Assembly (NCBI RefSeq): GCF_017355205.1
Contig: NZ_JADIJK010000034.1
Location: 1-50,566, forward strand
DNA length: 50,566 bases
Source: Bacillus sp. SD088
GTDB taxonomy: Bacteria > Bacillota > Bacilli > Bacillales > Bacillaceae_C
Direction: 5' to 3'
How positions within the stretch are numbered: position 1 is the first letter of the stretch; each line of letters opens with the position of its first letter. Positions 8,152 through 15,400 of the stretch are shown piece by piece. Under the pieces are notes generated by a model. It worked only from the letters and a program-made list of their open reading frames with translations, did no database searches and had not been told where the DNA came from. Made by a program: the position numbers and the translations under genes.

Positions 8152-10059
8152 TTAAATGTATTGATTTAGCCACACTCGAATCTCACCATAGCCACGATTG
8201 CCCCACATAAAGTATGGAACAAAAGTTACTTCCATTGCTTCAAAGCTCGGTTTTTGGTAACTATAAGTAGTATTATCATTAGACACTAGTTTTTTCCCAG
8301 CCGTTTTTAGATAAACTGCATGCGGTAGAAGGTCCTCATTTTTTTCTGTTATAATCGGGGCGTCCGTTAACCAAATCGTGCCTAAATCACGACCATTATC
8401 TGTCTCTTCCGCAACATATACTAGCGGTCCCCGCATTATAGCAGTCTTGCCAATATCTTCGGTAACAATGGTGTTAGCAAAAACTCGTCGTGGTTTCATA
8501 TCTAATCCTAATTCAATAACGTCATTATTTTCCCAATTACGGTCAAGTAGAACATACCCATTGTGGCTATCAACTTTAACCACTTCACCATTTACTTTAA
8601 GCCTTGTATTTTCTGACCAAGCAGGGATGCGTATACTAACTTTCCCTTGAACTGATTGATCGCTTAAGAAAGTAATTTTAACATCACCGGAAAAGGGATA
8701 ATAAGTTTCCTGACGCAAAACAATGTTTTGTCCCTGCCACACTAGGCTCGTTTCACTTTCACCGTACATATGGAGATATAAATGATCACTGATATCACTT
8801 ACAAAATAATTCCCGATAGAACCAATTAACCGCGCTAAATTAGGCGGGCAGCATGCACAATTAAACCATTTTTTTCTTTCTGGTGTAACATGTGAATGAT
8901 CGCGTCGTTTGCAGGCATTCTCTCCGTTAATTTCTAATGGATTTACGTATAAGAAACGTTCACCTTTTAAATCCATCCCACATAACGAACCATTGTAGAC
9001 TGCATTTTCCAAGACATCAGCATATTCACCGTTTATTTCTAGCTCTAACATCCGCTTAGCCCAAAATGCTAATCCGATTGAGGCACAAGTTTCATTGTAA
9101 GCAGTATCATTTGGTAAATTATAGTTTTCTGCAAAGGCTTCTCCCCATGCACTAGCTCCAATTCCACCATTAATAGACATTTTTTGCTTCACAACATTAT
9201 CCCATAAAATTTTCACAGCCTTAGCTAACGATTCATCCTGATTTAAGCGCGCTAAATCGGCAACTGCCGTATAGAAGTACATGGCCCGAACAGCATGCCC
9301 CTTCGCTTCTTTTTGCTCACGAATAGGTGCATGTGCTTGAGAATAGTCATGGTTGCCATGCCACCAGTTTTGTGAATTCCTTCCATACGTTTCTGCTTCT
9401 AAATCGAAATAATGCGGCTTCTTTCCTCTTTCTTCAACAAAGAAAGTAGCTAAATCTAGGTACTTTTTATCGTTCGTCACTAAAAATAGGCGAATAAGGG
9501 CTAATTCAATTTCTTCATGTCCTGGATAGCCTTTAATTTGTCCTTCATTTGGTCCAAAAACCTCTGCAATATAATGAGCAAATTTCTTAGCAATTGTTAA
9601 AAAGGCATCTTTTCCTGTAACTTCAAAATATGCTACTGCTGCTTCAATCAAATGCCCAGCACAATATAATTCATGATTGTCTCTCACATTTGTCCAACGA
9701 TTTTCTAAACCTGCCTTTACTTGATAATACGTATTTATATAGCCATCTGCCAATTGGGCTTGCTCAATTAAATGGATCACACCATCTGCACGAGCCTCTA
9801 ATTCAGCATTTGGATCATTATTCAAGCTATATGCAACACTCTCTAACCACTTGTATACATCACTATCTTGAAAGACCATGCCATAGTACTCATCCTCTTC
9901 CAAACCTGCTGCAATACGGAAATTTTTAAGGGCATGGCTAGGATCCGTATCATCCAATTGATCATTTAACGCTCGCCATTGATAGGGAATTACATTCCTA
10001 TTTACAACATTTTGATAGGTATTCCAAAATCCACTTGTCATCTTTGTTTCAGCCTTCAT
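8152..10059 (-). CDS. Beta-L-arabinofuranosidase, GH127
   Basis: A 635-residue cytoplasmic enzyme of the (alpha/alpha)6-barrel GH127 family (HypBA1-like), which cleaves beta-L-arabinofuranosyl linkages such as those of hydroxyproline-linked plant oligosaccharides. The Zn-thiolate catalytic set is present: Glu323 and Cys325 in YNETCASIG, and Cys403/Cys404 in FNCACCPPNLARL, Cys403 being the expected nucleophile. The C-terminal half has beta-sandwich domains. Full length for the family. The ATG follows GAGGGACGAAAA. Last gene of the minus-strand operon GH27 relic, GH146, AraC, GH127; it follows the AraC gene after about 130 bp and ends against a MITE-like repeat. Confidence 0.9.
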   Translation of the reverse strand: MKAETKMTSGFWNTYQNVVNRNVIPYQWRALNDQLDDTDPSHALKNFRIAAGLEEDEYYGMVFQDSDVYKWLESVAYSLNNDPNAELEARADGVIHLIEQAQLADGYINTYYQVKAGLENRWTNVRDNHELYCAGHLIEAAVAYFEVTGKDAFLTIAKKFAHYIAEVFGPNEGQIKGYPGHEEIELALIRLFLVTNDKKYLDLATFFVEERGKKPHYFDLEAETYGRNSQNWWHGNHDYSQAHAPIREQKEAKGHAVRAMYFYTAVADLARLNQDESLAKAVKILWDNVVKQKMSINGGIGASAWGEAFAENYNLPNDTAYNETCASIGLAFWAKRMLELEINGEYADVLENAVYNGSLCGMDLKGERFLYVNPLEINGENACKRRDHSHVTPERKKWFNCACCPPNLARLIGSIGNYFVSDISDHLYLHMYGESETSLVWQGQNIVLRQETYYPFSGDVKITFLSDQSVQGKVSIRIPAWSENTRLKVNGEVVKVDSHNGYVLLDRNWENNDVIELGLDMKPRRVFANTIVTEDIGKTAIMRGPLVYVAEETDNGRDLGTIWLTDAPIITEKNEDLLPHAVYLKTAGKKLVSNDNTTYSYQKPSFEAMEVTFVPYFMWGNRGYGEIRVWLNQYI

Positions 10060-10193
10060 TTTTCGTCCCTCATTTCCTAAATTGTTTATCCCTATCTTAA
10101 TCGTTACAGAAGATTATTTAGTTAGAGAGAAATACAGAAAAGGTGGAGAAAAACTAGTTGTTTAACTTCCTTATGCTCTGATTGGTCATTGAC

Positions 10194-11021
10194 TTACATT
10201 TTTTCAATCCGCCCATAGCGCTTGCGGTAAGCGCGTGGCGAATGTTGATATTTTTTTGAAAAAATTCGACTGAAGTATTTTTCATCTTCAAAGCCATTTT
10301 TATTAGCTATTCTTTGGATACTGTCATTTGTCGTTAATAAAGACTGTCTAGCAGCCTCTAAGCGTATGTTATTTATATATTGAGTAATTGTTTCCCCTGA
10401 TTCACGAGAAAATAGATAGGAAACATAAGCTTTGTTATAACCAAAATAATTAGCAATCTCCTCTACAGAAATCATTCTTTGATAATTCCACTGTATATAA
10501 TTTTTGATATAATCAATTAAATAGTGCCTATCTGTTTTTAAATATAGTGGTTGCTGAAATTTTTCACTAATACCCAACAAAAGTGTATGTAAATATGCAT
10601 CGATGAGATCAGAAGTTGGAAAGTCCATCTGCTTAATGGTTTGCATTTGCTGGATTAATAGTAATTCGTTATCAAGTAATAATTCTTTTGAAAAAACCGG
10701 TAATTTCAACAATCTTGAATGGTTCGAAATAGATGACTCCAGCTTAGTTGCTTCAAAATGAACCCAATAGAAACCTAGGTTTGTAGCGGCACCACCCCCT
10801 ACAAAATATGTATTTGGAGGAAGCAAGAGCATATTTCCAGGGTATAGCTCTATTTTTTTGTCTTCCACAACTAGTTGAAGTACACCTTCTGTAACAATCA
10901 TTAATTCAAAATCAGAATTGATCCGCTCCTCATGTTTCCATGGCCCATTAGCTTGAAGGTAGCCACACCAATGAAAATGGACATTCTCTCGTTTCACACA
11001 TAACACATCTGAAAAATCCAT
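10194..11021 (-). CDS. AraC-family transcriptional regulator
   Basis: A 275-residue regulator with an N-terminal cupin effector domain (residues about 10-130; ELYPGNMLLLPPNTYFVGGG) and a C-terminal double helix-turn-helix (residues about 165-265). The second helix-turn-helix carries the signature IQRIANKNGFEDEKYFSRIFSKKYQHSPRAYRKRYG. I prefer ATG 11021, which has GAGGTGG 5-6 nt upstream, over the GTG at 11030. It sits between the two beta-arabinofuranosidase genes on the same strand. It likely senses a sugar released by them and activates this operon or nearby transporters; the ligand is unknown. A perfect 30-bp palindrome lies just upstream. Confidence 0.9.
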   Translation of the reverse strand: MDFSDVLCVKRENVHFHWCGYLQANGPWKHEERINSDFELMIVTEGVLQLVVEDKKIELYPGNMLLLPPNTYFVGGGAATNLGFYWVHFEATKLESSISNHSRLLKLPVFSKELLLDNELLLIQQMQTIKQMDFPTSDLIDAYLHTLLLGISEKFQQPLYLKTDRHYLIDYIKNYIQWNYQRMISVEEIANYFGYNKAYVSYLFSRESGETITQYINNIRLEAARQSLLTTNDSIQRIANKNGFEDEKYFSRIFSKKYQHSPRAYRKRYGRIEKM

Positions 11022-11036
11022 CCCAACCACCTCTAT

Positions 11037-11066
11037 ATAACCTTTTTAACTAGTTAAAAAGGTTAT
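11037..11066. other. Perfect 30-bp palindrome between GH146 and AraC genes
   Basis: The left half ATAACCTTTTTAACT (11037-11051) is the exact reverse complement of 11052-11066. It contains the stop codon of the GH146 gene (11046-11048) and ends 16 bp before the AraC start. As RNA it folds into a long hairpin with a CUAG tip. As DNA it could be a dimeric regulator site. Position suggests attenuation between the two genes or AraC autoregulation; neither is proven. Confidence 0.7.
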
Positions 11067-13421
11067 TCCAAAAATTCTAGGTGTTTCCTCCTCAATCGTT
11101 TTAAAAGTTAATTTCATATTCCCTTCCTTCAATAACAGAGCTTTATCTAGCAGGATATGTTGAGATATAAATTCACCCTCCACCTTACCATTAACAGTCA
11201 TTGTTCGTGTCTCTTGCCCATTCAAAATTAAGTCCATTTGTTTACCTACATCGTCCCGATGAAAATCTAGTTGCAAATAAAAATCTTTCTTTGTATGAAC
11301 AGTAAATTCATAGCTAAACCAACCATTTTTAAAAGCTTTCCGATAACGCCTCCCTAAAAATGCACCGACCTCGGATTGTTTGTAAGTAAGCTTTTTTGCA
11401 TATTCACTATTATTTTCATCAAAATTGTGTAATTCAGCTAAAATAAGCTCTTGCTCTCGTATCCATTCTTCTTTCTTTTTCAACGCCTCTTGAGCTGTTT
11501 TAGAATCCGCTTTCAACAATTTAAAATAGATTCCATAACGTTCACCATGCATTTCATAATATGGTGTAAAAGTAATTTGTTCTTCAATATTGTCCGCTTG
11601 AAAAGCGAAAAGATTATCTTCTCGTTCGACCGGCCGCATATATTCTTGAAAGTTTTCCCGCCAATCATCGGCAGTCATCGTTAAAGCATCAGGCAATAAA
11701 CGTTCCTTCGTACCTACGCGAACGATAATTCCATTTGGATGATCAGCAGAAACATTTTCGGTTCCGAGACCACCTGCTAATACATAAGGACCGTGTTCAA
11801 ACGCCACATAATTAGGATTATCCATGGCCGACACCATTTTCAAGTAAGGAGCAAATTTAATCATGACGGTTTCATTTTGTCCAATAGGCTGTTTTAGATA
11901 GGCAAATCCATCTATTAATTCAAAATCAGTCTTAACATCATTATGAAACACTTCAAATTCAGCTGTCCAAGCGGGAATCCGTAATGCTAAATAGATTGGC
12001 TTCACTGCATCTTCATTAATTGCACTGGTAGTGAAAGTGGAAAAGCTATTTTTACGATCAGATTGTTGAACAAAACGAATATTATTATCTATTATGCTGA
12101 CTTCATTTGAGAAATAAAGATTAACTAAAATATGCTTATCTGTTTGAAAATAATAAGTATCGGCCAGCTTCGCAAAGCTTTCTACTCCCGTTCCTGTACA
12201 GCACCAAAATTCATCATAAGGACGGTTATATATTTTATTATATCCAGCCCCCATTGGTTGAAAATACATCATCATCCCATCTTCTGGATTTTGTGAAGCT
12301 AGAATGGCATTAATATATGTTTTCTCGTAGTAATCCAAATACTTCGGATCTTTAGTGAGAAAATACAAATTGCGTGTTAGCTTTAGCATATTATGAGTAT
12401 TACAAGTTTCACATGTACAATCTCCATTCCGAACTTCTGCATCATGATAAAGCGAATTAGGTTCGTGAAAATGCTCACTTTGACTATTTCCACCTGTACA
12501 GTATGTATGATAATTAACGACAATATCCCAGAAATTCTTTGCAGCTGTAAAATAGACTGTAAGTTTTTCTCTTTCTTCGACCGAAAGTAAAGAATATAAG
12601 TCTTCGTCCTGAAAAACTTGGTATCTCTTTAATGCACCGATTAATTTTGGAATTTGCGTATTCGCATGTTTTCCTGGAAGGACATTTTCATGCTTTGCTA
12701 ATTTCTTAAATAGTTCATCCTCATCAAAATAAGTAGCCGCAATCATATGCTTTTTCTGTTTCGTTAATTCGAATAAATGATAGAGCGCATCGTTCATCCC
12801 GCCATATTCGATTTGTAACATGTTGTTTTTATCCGCTAATTTCATCATGCGATTATAAATGTAATCACCAAATTGACTGGCAACTTTTAGTGCCGCTTGG
12901 CTTGTCTTTTCTTCAATTCCTTTTAGGGATTCATGAATATCTAATAAACCAGCTAAAATTTTATGCAAATTATACCAAGGGACAAGAACATTCTCTTTAT
13001 CTTCGGGTGAAATGCTCTTTCCTTCTACTTCATCAAGCGCTGACTCTCGGAAGGCAGAGATATAACCCGCGCTTTTGGGGTTATTTAAGGCATAATTCTC
13101 CTGCGCTTGTAAAAATCCAGCCACCGCCACTTGCATTTGTTCCAATAATTGTTTTTTATAAGAATTGTTTTTCTCGGCATAATAAGCTAAAGCCAAAGCT
13201 GACATATAATGCCCAAAAAAATGCCCTCTGAAATTAATTTGGTCACTTCTTTCCCAGCCTTGATACCCTTCGTTTGTTAAGGGTTTAAGATTCGCCACTT
13301 TAAACACTTCAAATAAAAATTTTTCCGATTTCATACTCAATAAATAATGCACAAGATGGTCCTGCGCTCTTTTAACATATGAATCCGTAATCGTAATCGC
13401 ATTTGTTTTAATCGTGTTCAT
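11046..13421 (-). CDS. Beta-L-arabinofuranosidase-like enzyme, GH146/GH127 clan (DUF1680)
   Basis: A 791-residue protein without signal peptide. The catalytic barrel (residues about 10-470) holds the metal-thiolate set seen in this clan: Glu338 and Cys340 in CTCETCNTHNML, and Cys407/Cys408 in EFWCCTGTGVESFAKL. The FWCCTGTG signature is typical of GH146-type enzymes rather than of the HypBA1-like GH127 next door. Beta domains follow, and the C-terminus (about 640-791) is an extra beta-rich module. ATG is preceded by AAAGGAGC. First intact gene after the AraR-type promoter at 14150, downstream of a GH27 relic. A fossil of a related gene lies at 20072-20122. Exact substrate is uncertain. Confidence 0.85.
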   Translation of the reverse strand: MNTIKTNAITITDSYVKRAQDHLVHYLLSMKSEKFLFEVFKVANLKPLTNEGYQGWERSDQINFRGHFFGHYMSALALAYYAEKNNSYKKQLLEQMQVAVAGFLQAQENYALNNPKSAGYISAFRESALDEVEGKSISPEDKENVLVPWYNLHKILAGLLDIHESLKGIEEKTSQAALKVASQFGDYIYNRMMKLADKNNMLQIEYGGMNDALYHLFELTKQKKHMIAATYFDEDELFKKLAKHENVLPGKHANTQIPKLIGALKRYQVFQDEDLYSLLSVEEREKLTVYFTAAKNFWDIVVNYHTYCTGGNSQSEHFHEPNSLYHDAEVRNGDCTCETCNTHNMLKLTRNLYFLTKDPKYLDYYEKTYINAILASQNPEDGMMMYFQPMGAGYNKIYNRPYDEFWCCTGTGVESFAKLADTYYFQTDKHILVNLYFSNEVSIIDNNIRFVQQSDRKNSFSTFTTSAINEDAVKPIYLALRIPAWTAEFEVFHNDVKTDFELIDGFAYLKQPIGQNETVMIKFAPYLKMVSAMDNPNYVAFEHGPYVLAGGLGTENVSADHPNGIIVRVGTKERLLPDALTMTADDWRENFQEYMRPVEREDNLFAFQADNIEEQITFTPYYEMHGERYGIYFKLLKADSKTAQEALKKKEEWIREQELILAELHNFDENNSEYAKKLTYKQSEVGAFLGRRYRKAFKNGWFSYEFTVHTKKDFYLQLDFHRDDVGKQMDLILNGQETRTMTVNGKVEGEFISQHILLDKALLLKEGNMKLTFKTIEEETPRIFGITFLTS

Positions 13422-13483
13422 CTAAAAGCTCCTTTAGAACAAGTAATCAATGGGTTTGTTGTATATGCTTGACTATATAACTA

Positions 13484-13897
13484 CTAAACTTGCTTGCGAA
13501 CAAGTAGAGCCCCATGACTTGCAACTTTTTGATTTGGCATGGTCAATTCTTGCTGGCGCCATAAGTCTTTGACTGTTTCCTCTGGTTTCAGAAGTTTTGA
13601 CCATATTTCTTTTGGTACTTCCGACTCTTCCTCACTCACATTAAAAAATGCAAAATACTCGTTTTGATCATTTCTAGCATGCCAAACAATCCAGCTATCA
13701 TCTCGATAATACTGACGACGATCGGTTAATGTTTGGTACATATATAAAACATCACGATTAGTGAATAAGCTCAATGTGAATTCATCGATATCTGGCAGCG
13801 TCCCACCATACATTAACGGTGATTGAAAAATAGTCCATAGAGTCATCAAAAGATATTGTTCTGCTTTTGTAAAACGTGTCCAATGGAGTTTTCGCAA
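13484..13897 (-). pseudogene. 3' relic of a GH27 glycosidase (alpha-galactosidase/beta-L-arabinopyranosidase type)
   Basis: Only the last 130 or so residues remain. TRFTKAEQYLLMTLWTIFQSPLMYGGTLPDIDEFTLSLFTN matches the end of the GH27 barrel, followed by the usual C-terminal beta domain (WIVWHARNDQNEYFAFFNVSEEE). The N-terminal two thirds with both catalytic Asp residues are missing. In frame, a stop lies two codons upstream of the TTG at 13897. About 250 bp upstream is an intact AraR-type promoter, so a deletion has fused the promoter region to the gene's tail. GH27 includes beta-L-arabinopyranosidases, which would suit this locus. The fragment is unlikely to be active. Confidence 0.75.
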
Positions 13898-14124
13898 AAT
13901 CTAAATGTGACATTTTTCCCTCTACTTTCTATTATTTGATTTTATATAGCATTACTTATGTACCTTCATCTTTCCTTACCTATAGATTCGCTCTCTTTAC
14001 CTTCCATTGATTATTCTATATAAAGAAAAGGCTAAAATTTTAAAAGAAGCGCTTACTTTATTTGGTATTGAGAAGCTAATTATTATAATTCCATATATAC
14101 GCATGGGTACCAATCTACAATGTT

Positions 14125-14178
14125 AGTTGTGCGTACAAGACTTCCATTCATTATAAATAACTCATCCGTATATTTCAA
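14125..14178 (-). promoter_or_regulatory. Sigma-A promoter with AraR-type operator (beta-arabinoside operon)
   Basis: On the minus strand TTGAAA (14173-14178) and TATAAT (14150-14155) are separated by exactly 17 nt. About ten bases downstream lies the box TCTTGTACGCACAACT (14125-14140), matching the AraR operator pattern at 12 of 16 positions. It drives the operon GH27 relic, GH146, AraC, GH127. The same promoter and box arrangement, with similar flanking sequence, is found at 20623-20676. A weak cre-like AGAAGCGCTTAC lies at about 14045-14056, roughly 90 nt downstream of the start. Confidence 0.75.
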
Positions 14179-14224
14179 TTGATAAAATATTTTTTTATAA
14201 GATTATAAGCTAGTTGAGACATAG

Positions 14225-14460
14225 AGAAAGAGGCTAGAACATAAGTATTTTCACCAAGGACAAAAACGAACTACTAGGGTACATATCCCGCTTCGGAAAT
14301 ATACTTCGCTTTCCCCGGGCGGGTGGAAGCCTCCTCAGGTTTCCTTCGGGGATCTTACCAAACTCTTACTTCCCGTAGGAGTCTGCGAATATTTCTCCGC
14401 TTAGATAATGCATTATTCGTCCTTGGAGTTTAACACTTAATTATGTCTAAGCCTCTTTCT
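14225..14460. repeat. MITE-like element (family A), copy 2, inverted
   Basis: A 236-bp element with terminal inverted repeats beginning AGAAAGAGGCT (14225-14244 against 14441-14460, 17 of 20 match). Its reverse complement aligns along most of its length with the element at 7921-8146. It lies between the AraR-type promoter of the beta-arabinoside operon and the ABC ATPase gene. The pair bracket the 6-kb beta-arabinoside module as inverted repeats. Confidence 0.8.
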
Positions 14461-14523
14461 TGTTGAAGCAGAAAAAACTATTATTCAATGGAAGTCCCCT
14501 TGATCCTTCTTATCTGCTAATAA

Positions 14524-15399
14524 TCATTCATTCGGATTGGCAATAACAATTTTTTCATCTTCCATTTTGAGGTGAACTTTGTTGCTGTTTGTAATCCCAA
14601 TCGCCTTTAAATATTCTTCAGGAATTTGAATTCGTCGAGCACTATCTAAAACAGCTAATTCGACATGAGTTTCCTCTTGCATGTCTTCCTTCATTTCTTG
14701 ATTTTGATGAAGCAATTGGGAACGTCGCAAAATTTCACTCGACGTTTTACCATCGCGAATCGCGACAATCCGATCCATTTTACTTTTAAGTTGAGTATCA
14801 TGAGTAACGATTACAACAGTAACGCCCAATTCCCTATTCAAATGATGTAGTACATCTAAAATTGTATCAGCGGTTTTCCCGTCTACACTACCGGTTGGTT
14901 CGTCTGCCAGGATAAGGCTTGGTTCGTTTGCAAGAGCAATTGCAATCGCAACCCGCTGCTGTTCTCCACCTGATAGGGAGCCTAACCTGCTTTTAAACCG
15001 ATGCCCCAGTCCGACAATCTCCAATAATTCCTTAGCTCGCGACCGTTTCTGCCCTCCTTTTAGTAGCATCGGCATTTCCACATTTTCCACTGCAGATAAA
15101 TAGGGAATTAAATTTCGCGCATTATTTTGCCAAACAAATCCAACACTTTCTAACTTATATTTCACAAGCTCACGGTCAGATAGGCGCAACAGATTTTTAC
15201 CATCGACGATCAATTTTCCAGCTGTTGGGCGATCTAATCCGCCGAGCATATTCAAAAGAGTGGACTTCCCACTGCCACTACTGCCAATAATCCCCATCAT
15301 TTCGCCTTTCTCCACATGCAAATCCAACCCTTGCAAGGCGATGACTTCGTGCTCCTCATCAATCTTATAGATTTTCATTAAATTTTCGCATTGTATCAT
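14524..15399 (-). CDS. ABC transporter ATPase (LolD/MacB type) with C-terminal AbrB-like domain
   Basis: A 291-residue ATPase. Walker [10 protein letters not shown] at residues 39-47, Q-loop FVWQNNARN, signature [12 protein letters not shown], Walker [10 protein letters not shown] and the switch VTHD are all present. After residue 230 it continues with a linker and then a 46-residue tail (about 246-291; [23 protein letters not shown], then [13 protein letters not shown]) that fits the SpoVT/AbrB swapped-hairpin fold, unusual for this family. I take ATG 15399, one base after the permease stop, with AGGTGAGG upstream; the GTG at 15411 would overlap the permease gene. It likely powers the adjacent 963-residue permease. 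Confidence 0.88.
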   Translation of the reverse strand: MIQCENLMKIYKIDEEHEVIALQGLDLHVEKGEMMGIIGSSGSGKSTLLNMLGGLDRPTAGKLIVDGKNLLRLSDRELVKYKLESVGFVWQNNARNLIPYLSAVENVEMPMLLKGGQKRSRAKELLEIVGLGHRFKSRLGSLSGGEQQRVAIAIALANEPSLILADEPTGSVDGKTADTILDVLHHLNRELGVTVVIVTHDTQLKSKMDRIVAIRDGKTSSEILRRSQLLHQNQEMKEDMQEETHVELAVLDSARRIQIPEEYLKAIGITNSNKVHLKMEDEKIVIANPNE

Positions 15400-15400
15400 A

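Noticed and set aside
7968-8210. Open reading frames on both strands inside the repeat after araR
   Set aside because: They lie within the MITE-like element, have no ribosome sites and their sequence is explained by the repeat.
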